Origin: Nocardia sp. BMG51109
Lineage (GTDB): Bacteria; Actinomycetota; Actinomycetes; Mycobacteriales; Mycobacteriaceae
DNA: 64,000 nt
Reading direction: 5' to 3'
Assembly: GCF_000526215.1 (NCBI RefSeq)
Contig: NZ_JAFQ01000003.1
Location: forward strand, 1 to 64,000
Shown here: positions 58,359 through 64,000 of the stretch, piece after piece
How positions within the stretch are numbered: position 1 is the stretch's first letter
Layout: each line of letters begins with the position of its first letter
Notes under the pieces: generated by a model
Told to the model about the DNA's origin: nothing
Databases searched by the model: none
Seen by the model: only the letters and a program-made list of their open reading frames with translations
Made by a program: the position numbers and the translations under genes

Positions 58359-58799
58359 TTACGCCCGCTCGCGCGGTATCAACAGCGACACCAACGCTAT
58401 GAGTACGCCGCCGCCGAGCAGATACAGGCCCCAGGCGCCGTCGAGCAGGTTCCGGTAGTCGTTGCGAAGCTGGTCGTCGAACCGCTCGTCCAGCCGCCAG
58501 GCCAGCACGCCGAGCACGGCCAGCCCCGCGAGCACGCCGAGCCAGCCCAGCGCCTTCGAGCCGAACAGCGCGGCCAGCAGCACGATGGCGGCGATCACGA
58601 GCACGACGATCGCCAGGGACGAGGTGAGGGATGCGGAGGTCCCGCCGATCTGCTCCAGGGTGCGGTCGGCGGCGAACCCGTTGCGCAGGTCGTCGAGCCG
58701 CACGTCCCGGGCATCGATCGTGCCGATGAGCGGGCCGAACGCCCCGACGGCGATGGCGACTGCACAGACGAACAGCAGCAGGTGGACGAAAGTGCGCAT
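58359..58799 (-). CDS. Small integral membrane protein of unknown function
   Basis: A 146-residue protein with four hydrophobic helices: FVHLLLFVCAVAIAVGAFGP, SSLAIVVLVIAAIVLLAALF, LGWLGVLAGLAVLGVLAW and LYLLGGGVLIALVSLLI. Between helices 1 and 2 is an external loop (DARDVRLDDLRNGFAADRTL) and between 3 and 4 an acidic loop (DERFDDQLRNDYRNLLDGAW). The start at 58799 removes an unlikely Arg/Pro-rich extension. No family was recognised. Confidence 0.65.
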   Translation of the reverse strand: MRTFVHLLLFVCAVAIAVGAFGPLIGTIDARDVRLDDLRNGFAADRTLEQIGGTSASLTSSLAIVVLVIAAIVLLAALFGSKALGWLGVLAGLAVLGVLAWRLDERFDDQLRNDYRNLLDGAWGLYLLGGGVLIALVSLLIPRERA

Positions 58800-58916
58800 A
58801 CTCCACGGTATTGCGCCGCGTGCCGGAGGTGCCCGGATTTGTCGCAATGACGCCGATTCGTGTCGAACGCCGGATTCCGAGGAGGTCAGAGGTCGGGCAG
58901 TCAGGTGGTCGGGCGG

Positions 58917-61253
58917 TCACGCGGTCAGGCGCAGCCACCGGCCCGGCGACGGGGTTCCGGCGGTGTCGACGACGAAGACCAGATACCAGCCGGGCGGCGC
59001 GAGGGCGGGATCCGACGGCATCGTCAGGGCGACTGTTCCGGGTCCGGTGACCTCGACCGGAAGGTCCACCAGGCGCTGGTCGTTGTTGCTGGAATGCGTG
59101 CAGGTGGTGGGGTGCACGAGGCAGGCGTCGCGCAGGGCGGCCGTGGTCGTGGCGGTGAGTGTCGCACCGTAGCCGGCCGTGTCGGCCGCGAGGTCCAGCC
59201 CGGGCCGGGAACCTCGGAAAAGGTAAGGGGGCCAGAAGACCTCGATGCGCAGCTCCTCGGTCTTGCGTTCCGGATTGGAGCCCGCGGTGACCACCTTGCC
59301 GTCGGGGGTGAGCAGCGCGACCGAATGATAGAGCCGGGCCACGCGCTGCGGCGCCGTATGCATCCAGGTCGCCGTCTCCGGATCGTAGAGTTCGGCGAAC
59401 GGCGGAGCCGCGTGCGCCATCTCCTCCATGGCGGAACCGCCGGTGGCCAGCACCGTCCTGTCCGGCAGCAGGACCGCGCTCAGGTGCATGCGGGCATGAT
59501 GCATGGGCGGGCCGGGCCGGTACTCCGGCGCCGCGGCGGTGAGGTCGACGATCCGGGTGTCGGCGGTGGCCGGCGCGGGCGTGTGCATGTCGTAACCGCC
59601 GCCGCCGAGGATCATCACCTGCTGGCGCTGCGCGGGCGGGAGCAGCACGCTGGTGGACTGGTTGCGCCGCTCCGGGTCGGTGAGGCCGCGGACCTCGGTC
59701 ACCGCGCCGGTGGCGGTGTCCCAGATCGAGGGGCGCATTCCGTTGTTGCCGCCGTACTGGCCGCCGGTGTAGAACACCCGGCCGTCCGCGAGCAGGAGCA
59801 GGTGCCCGTACATCGGAATCGGCCCGGGCACGGGAAGTTCCGACCAGGTGCCGGTGGCGGCGTCGAACAGCTCCGGTATCTGCGAGAGGAAGTTGTCGGC
59901 GCCCAGACCCGAGGTGGCCACCGGATTGCCGCTCGGCAGCATCACCAGGGTCGGATACCAGCGCCCGAACGCCATGTCCGGCAACCTGTTCCACGACAGG
60001 GTGCCGGGATCGTAGGCGAGGGCGTCGCGTAGCCCGTAGAACGGGTCGTAGCGCTCGGTGCCGCCCACCGCCAGCACCCGGCCGTCGGGCAGCAGCGTGT
60101 GGCCGCAGCAGAACATGTCGATGGGCGTGCCCGGCGCGGAGAGTCCGGGGTTCGGGTAATGCCATACCCGCGTGCGAAATTCGTGCGCATCCAGCCGGTC
60201 GGGATCGTTACCGGAACCGGCCCAGAACAAGACGTCGCCGGTGTGCAGCAGGGCGGCGTGCACCGGATTGATCTCGGTGTCGAAATCCAGGATGCGCCAC
60301 AGCCCTTCGGTGGCGGCCAGGCTCAGGTCGGTGTCGAGCGAGAGCACCCGCAGATAGCCGGCATTGCCGCCGGGCGGGTGGTCGACGGCGGCGATCACCA
60401 GTTCCGGCGGCCCGTCGGCGGAGGGTAGCAAACCCACTGCCGCGCCCTGGTTTTCGAAGAATCCCCAATCCGGGACCGCGGACCAGCGGCTCCAGCCGTC
60501 GACGCAGTGACCGGTGCCGTCCAGGCCCCAGCCGATGGTGTACAGCCCGGCATTGCCCTGCGGCGGGTGATCGATCGTGAACACGATCAGCTCGGGCCGG
60601 CCGTCGCCGTCGAGATCGGCGGCGGTGATGCCGGCGCCCTGATTCTCCCAGCCCCACCAGTCCGGAACCGCCAGCCACGGGGTCCATTCGGCGACCGCGC
60701 CGTCGGCGGTCAGGCCCTTGGCGAGCCGGAACCGGCCGGAGTTCTGGCCCGGGGGATTGTCGACGGTGAACACCACCAGCGTCGGCTGCCCGTCGAGGGT
60801 GACCGCGCAGATGTCGGCGCCCTGGTTCTCCCACCCGTACCAGTCCGGGACGCGCTGCCAGGGCGTCCAGCCGCCGGTCACGGTGCCGTCGGCGGCGAGA
60901 TCGCGCCCGATCCGCAGGTACGCCTCGTTCTGGTCGGGCGGGTTGTCGACCAGGAACACCACGAGATCCGGCCGCCCGTTCCCGGACAGGTCGGTGATCG
61001 CGATGCCGGCGCCCTGGTTCTGCCAGCCCCACCACTCGGGTACCGAAAGCCATGGCCCCCAGGAAGTTACGGTTCCGGCGGGACGCAGCCCGGAGCCCAC
61101 CCGATAGAAACCCGCGTTCTGGCCGTCGGGATCGTCCACCTGTAGTACGACGACATCGAGGGTGCCGTCGCCGAGGAGGTCGGTGATCGCGATACCGCAA
61201 TCTTGGTTCTGTGTCGACAACCAGTCGGGGATCGGCACGAATTGTCCTGCCAC
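58917..61253 (-). CDS. Copper-radical oxidase (galactose/glyoxal oxidase family) with five FG-GAP-like repeats
   Basis: About 778 residues. The N-terminal 340 residues are five copies of a 60-residue unit (WxxVPDWxGWENQGAGI, DLDGDGRPELIVFTIDHPP, NAGxYxIG) like FG-GAP/VCBS blades. The rest is a Kelch beta-propeller and a DUF1929 C-terminal domain. All copper-radical ligands are visible: Cys in DMFCCGHTLL, Tyr in FGRWYPTLVML, Tyr and His in ARLYHSVALL, and His in CTHSSNNDQR. Such enzymes oxidise alcohols or aldehydes to give H2O2. No signal peptide was found from GTG 61253 or from the alternative ATG 61451, which is odd for this family. Confidence 0.75.
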   Translation of the reverse strand: MAGQFVPIPDWLSTQNQDCGIAITDLLGDGTLDVVVLQVDDPDGQNAGFYRVGSGLRPAGTVTSWGPWLSVPEWWGWQNQGAGIAITDLSGNGRPDLVVFLVDNPPDQNEAYLRIGRDLAADGTVTGGWTPWQRVPDWYGWENQGADICAVTLDGQPTLVVFTVDNPPGQNSGRFRLAKGLTADGAVAEWTPWLAVPDWWGWENQGAGITAADLDGDGRPELIVFTIDHPPQGNAGLYTIGWGLDGTGHCVDGWSRWSAVPDWGFFENQGAAVGLLPSADGPPELVIAAVDHPPGGNAGYLRVLSLDTDLSLAATEGLWRILDFDTEINPVHAALLHTGDVLFWAGSGNDPDRLDAHEFRTRVWHYPNPGLSAPGTPIDMFCCGHTLLPDGRVLAVGGTERYDPFYGLRDALAYDPGTLSWNRLPDMAFGRWYPTLVMLPSGNPVATSGLGADNFLSQIPELFDAATGTWSELPVPGPIPMYGHLLLLADGRVFYTGGQYGGNNGMRPSIWDTATGAVTEVRGLTDPERRNQSTSVLLPPAQRQQVMILGGGGYDMHTPAPATADTRIVDLTAAAPEYRPGPPMHHARMHLSAVLLPDRTVLATGGSAMEEMAHAAPPFAELYDPETATWMHTAPQRVARLYHSVALLTPDGKVVTAGSNPERKTEELRIEVFWPPYLFRGSRPGLDLAADTAGYGATLTATTTAALRDACLVHPTTCTHSSNNDQRLVDLPVEVTGPGTVALTMPSDPALAPPGWYLVFVVDTAGTPSPGRWLRLTA

Positions 61254-61517
61254 GCTGCCATTTTGGCCCCGGATGCGGGCCTGGGTCGAGCGATCCGCGG
61301 AAATCCGTCCGGAGAGGTCCGGAATCCGCGCACCGATTCTCGGGGTCCCGGGACGATGTGCGGTCGAGACCGTCCGGTGTGCCGGCGGATCGGTCCGTGA
61401 CCTGCGGGTACGGCGCGGCGGAACAGAATTCGGTACTTTTGTGACGGTCATGGGGGTGTCGCCGAGCCGGTGGGGTGTGGTCGGCGCACCGGTCGCGCGG
61501 GAGACAGCGAGGACAGC

Positions 61518-62777
61518 ATGGTCGACACCGACAGCACGGTCGATACCGAGGTCTCGGATCGGATCGAGGTCTCGGATCGGATCGAGGAGGTCGGCAGCGA
61601 TTTCCACCAGAATCCGCACCGGTACTACGCCCGCTGGCGCGAGCGCGGGCCGATTCACCGGGTGCGCTTGCTCGACGGCATTCCCTGCTGGGTGATCATC
61701 GGTCATGCCGAGGGCCGGGCGGCGCTGGCCGATCCGCGGCTGCACAAGAGTTCGGCGGGCATCTACAAGCTCTTCCGCGAGCGCCGCACCTCCGCGGTGG
61801 TGGAGAACGACGCCGCCGAGTCGCTGGCGCAGCACATGCTGAACAGCGACCCGCCCGATCACACCCGGCTGCGCAAGCTGGTGACGAAGGCGTTCACGAC
61901 GCGCCGGGTGGCGGCGCTGCGCCCGCGCATCGAGGAGATCACCGCGGAGCTGCTCGACGAGATGGCCGGGCACGACGAGGTCGATCTGCTGGCGGCGTTC
62001 GCGAATCCGCTTCCGGTCGCCGTGATCTGCGAGCTGCTCGGCGTGCCGTTCGCCGACCGCGCCGATTTTCAGGAGTGGACGCGGATCTCGGTCGGCGCGG
62101 TGGGCGGCGTCGAGGAGCGCAACGCCGCGTCGGTCGAGATGGCGGAGTACCTGCGGAAACTGGTGGCGGTCAAGCGCGGCCACCCCGGCGACGATCTGCT
62201 GTCCGGCCTGGTGCACATCCACGACGACGGCGACCAGCTGTCGGAGTCGGAGCTGGTGGCGATGGTGTTCCTGCTGCTGGTCGCCGGGCACGAGACGACG
62301 GTGAACCTGATCGCCAACGGCACATACGCCTTGCTGCGCAACAGGTCTCAGTTCGAGGCGCTGCGCGCCGACCCGTCCGGTGTGCCCGCGGCGGTGGAGG
62401 AGTTCCTGCGCTACGACGGCCCGGTCGGCTGGTCGACGGTGCGCTACACCGAGGACCCGGTGGAGATCGCCGGGACGGAGATCCCCGCGGGCGAACTCGT
62501 CTACATCGCGCTGGCCGCCGCCAACCACGACCCCGCCCGGTACGACCGTACCGGAACTCTCGACATCACCGCGGATGCGTCCGGGCATGTGGCGTTCGGT
62601 CACGGCATCCACTTCTGCGTCGGCGCACCGCTGGCGCGGCTGGAGGCGGAGATCGCGTTCACCCAGCTGCTGCACCGCTTCCCGGATCTCGGGATGAGCG
62701 AGGGATTCAGCCCGCAGTGGCATCACGGCCTGCTGATTCGGGGCCTTCACGACCTACCGGTACGTCTGCACACCTAG
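61518..62777 (+). CDS. Cytochrome P450
   Basis: A 419-residue soluble P450: I-helix LLLVAGHETTVNLIANG, K-helix EEFLRYDGPVGWST, haem loop VAFGHGIHFCVGAPLARLE with the thiolate Cys. The N-terminal region has a duplicated VSDRIE. The pattern resembles CYP107-like polyketide/macrolide hydroxylases. ATG 61518 has GAGGA upstream. No ferredoxin or reductase gene is adjacent; the ferredoxin at 37.8 kb is far away. It is divergent from the copper-radical oxidase. Confidence 0.9.
   Translation: MVDTDSTVDTEVSDRIEVSDRIEEVGSDFHQNPHRYYARWRERGPIHRVRLLDGIPCWVIIGHAEGRAALADPRLHKSSAGIYKLFRERRTSAVVENDAAESLAQHMLNSDPPDHTRLRKLVTKAFTTRRVAALRPRIEEITAELLDEMAGHDEVDLLAAFANPLPVAVICELLGVPFADRADFQEWTRISVGAVGGVEERNAASVEMAEYLRKLVAVKRGHPGDDLLSGLVHIHDDGDQLSESELVAMVFLLLVAGHETTVNLIANGTYALLRNRSQFEALRADPSGVPAAVEEFLRYDGPVGWSTVRYTEDPVEIAGTEIPAGELVYIALAAANHDPARYDRTGTLDITADASGHVAFGHGIHFCVGAPLARLEAEIAFTQLLHRFPDLGMSEGFSPQWHHGLLIRGLHDLPVRLHT
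61551..61586. repeat. In-frame 18-bp tandem duplication in the P450 N-terminus
   Basis: GTCTCGGATCGGATCGAG occurs at 61551-61568 and 61569-61586, encoding VSDRIE twice ahead of the conserved P450 core. Confidence 0.9.
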
Positions 62778-62810
62778 GATTCCAAGGCACCAGCCGACGA
62801 AGGAGTCCAC

Positions 62811-64000
62811 ATGGAGACCATCGCATCCGTCACCGGAGGCAAGGTGCGCGGCAGCACCGACGGGGAAATCAGCAGGTTCCTCGGGATTCCGTATGCGGCC
62901 GCACCGGTGGGCCCCGCGCGGTTCGAATCGCCGAAACCGGTGCCCGAATGGTCCGGGGTCCGGGACGCGACCGAGTACGGGGCCACCTGCGCGCAGTCGC
63001 CGTACCCGCCGGCCATTCACGCGCTCGTCGGCAGCGACGGGATCCCGGGCGACGAGTACCTGAACGTGAACGTGTGGACGCCCGACGCCGGAGGATCCGG
63101 CCTGCCGGTGCTGGTGTGGATCCACGGCGGCGCCTTCGTCCGCGGATCCAACGCGCGAACGATCTACGACGGCAGCGCTTTCGCACGCGACGGCGTGGTG
63201 GTCGTCTCGGTCAACTACCGGCTCGGGATCTCCGGATTCGCCGCCGTGCCGGGCGCGCCGCTCAATCGCGGTCTGCGCGACCAGATCTTCGCGCTGCACT
63301 GGGTGCAGGAAAATATCGCGGCGTTCGGCGGCGACCCGGGGAATGTCACCGTCTTCGGGGAGTCGGCGGGCGGTATGAGCGTGGTGAACCTGATCGCGTC
63401 GCCGGCCGCGCGCGGGTTGTTCCGGCGGGCGATCGCGCAGAGCGCCAACGGTTCCGCCGTGGCCGATGCCGGGGATGCGCGCAAGGTCGCCGAGAACGTG
63501 GCCACCGCGCTCGGCATCGAGCCGACCGTGGCGGAATTCGGCGGTCTCGGCCCCGATCAGCTACGGACGGTGCAGGATTCGATCGCGCTGGATCTGATGA
63601 CGAATCCGGATCCGGCCCGGTGGGGCGCCTCGATCGTGTCGAACGGGCTCGGCATCCTCAGCTTCTTCCCGGTGATCGACGGTGAACTGATTCCCGACCG
63701 GCCGACGGATGTGATTGCCGCGCAGCCGGATCGGGCGGTGCCGCTGATCTTCGGGTGGACGGCCGAGGAGTTCCGGTTCTTCACCTTCCCCACCGGCATC
63801 GCGGCGGGGATCACCGACGAGACGTTGCCGTTCGCGCTCGCGCGCTACGGCCTGGATCCTGCCGTCGCCGAGCCCTATGCCGCCAATCGTCCGGGCGCGT
63901 CCGCCGCCGACGTCTTCGCCGCGGTCATCACCGATCTGGTGTTCCGCGACGACGCCCTGCGCATCGCGGAACTCACCGAGGCCGCCGGGCAGCCGGCCTA
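62811..64000 (+). CDS. Type-B carboxylesterase, 3' end beyond the window
   Basis: The ATG at 62811, after AAGGAG (62800-62805), opens METIASVTGGKVRGSTDGEI; the frame stays open to the window end (about 396 residues of roughly 480-500). Family marks are FLGIPYAAAPVGPARFESPK, DEYLNVNVWTPDAGG, the oxyanion loop VLVWIHGGAFVRGSN, RDQIFALHWVQENIAAFGGD and the nucleophile motif VTVFGESAGGMSVVNL. It hydrolyses carboxylic esters in the cytoplasm; para-nitrobenzyl-esterase-type proteins are the closest pattern. It follows the P450 by 33 bases and may be co-transcribed. Confidence 0.9.
   Translation, partial: METIASVTGGKVRGSTDGEISRFLGIPYAAAPVGPARFESPKPVPEWSGVRDATEYGATCAQSPYPPAIHALVGSDGIPGDEYLNVNVWTPDAGGSGLPVLVWIHGGAFVRGSNARTIYDGSAFARDGVVVVSVNYRLGISGFAAVPGAPLNRGLRDQIFALHWVQENIAAFGGDPGNVTVFGESAGGMSVVNLIASPAARGLFRRAIAQSANGSAVADAGDARKVAENVATALGIEPTVAEFGGLGPDQLRTVQDSIALDLMTNPDPARWGASIVSNGLGILSFFPVIDGELIPDRPTDVIAAQPDRAVPLIFGWTAEEFRFFTFPTGIAAGITDETLPFALARYGLDPAVAEPYAANRPGASAADVFAAVITDLVFRDDALRIAELTEAAGQPA

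Noticed and set aside
56410..60165. A 1251-residue minus-strand open frame
   Set aside because: It crosses the CRISPR array, the disulfide oxidoreductase and the oxidase in a wrong frame and is very Arg/Pro-rich; it is a high-GC shadow.
58917..62750. A minus-strand reading frame that extends the copper-radical oxidase to about 1277 residues
   Set aside because: The N-terminal 430-500 residues would be antisense to the clearly real P450 and have the Arg/His/Gln-rich composition of a shadow frame.

Overview
The window is high-GC actinobacterial DNA, most likely from Nocardia or a close mycolic-acid-containing relative. The signs are GTG/TTG starts, many 4-bp ATGA or TGATG gene overlaps, a secreted mycolyltransferase-type esterase at 52.9 kb, a GT87 mannosyltransferase-type membrane protein, several MmpL/P450/BVMO/TetR lipid-metabolism clusters and the XRE-TPR regulator with small accessory proteins typical of Nocardia. 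No rRNA, tRNA, transposase or cas gene was seen.

1-10.7 kb is a sulfur-amino-acid region. A minus-strand cysteine dioxygenase-rhodanese pair faces away from a plus-strand operon headed by a SAM-I (S-box) riboswitch. The operon encodes a polar-amino-acid ABC transporter (permease, ATPase, lipoprotein), a luciferase-like flavin monooxygenase and a complete dipeptide-type ABC transporter with a fused double ATPase. The first 2.8 kb carries many frameshifts and tandem duplications; after that the reading frames are clean.

10.8-21.7 kb holds single-gene units: a thioesterase, MHS and UMF1 transporters, a CPBP protease, a secreted lipase, a GT87 protein, a MerR regulator with its own 19-bp-spacer promoter, and a TetR regulator divergent from a methyltransferase with two tandem operators. 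21.7-27 kb is an operon resembling mycobacterial mymA (lipase, SDR, ferritin-like diiron protein, BVMO, MerR). 27-33.4 kb has an ABC-F protein, a PadR/DUF1048/DrrAB-type exporter operon and an MmpL transporter.

33.5-45.6 kb is an oxidative lipid/steroid-like cluster: two SDRs, TetR, SnoaL, a P450 with its [3Fe-4S] ferredoxin, and a second TetR divergent from an operon of two tandem AveC-like membrane proteins followed by a NorQ/CbbQ AAA ATPase and a NorD/CbbO VWA protein. Two operons here begin with very short ORFs whose stop codons overlap the next start. The AveC-AveC-NorQ-NorD unit is the best candidate for an undescribed system.

45.8-56.5 kb is accessory. Two short, degenerate type I-E-like CRISPR arrays in the same orientation flank about 10 kb that carries an XRE-TPR regulator with a perfect palindromic operator, a run of small hypothetical proteins, a lower-GC gene pair that may be a nuclease-like protein and its partner, a cupin, a mycolyltransferase-like esterase, and a rifampicin-monooxygenase-like flavoprotein inserted between a broken and an intact copy of a small gene. 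56.6-64 kb has a pyridine-nucleotide-disulfide oxidoreductase lacking the usual C-terminal His, a copper-radical oxidase with five FG-GAP-like repeats, a P450 and a type-B carboxylesterase cut by the window end.
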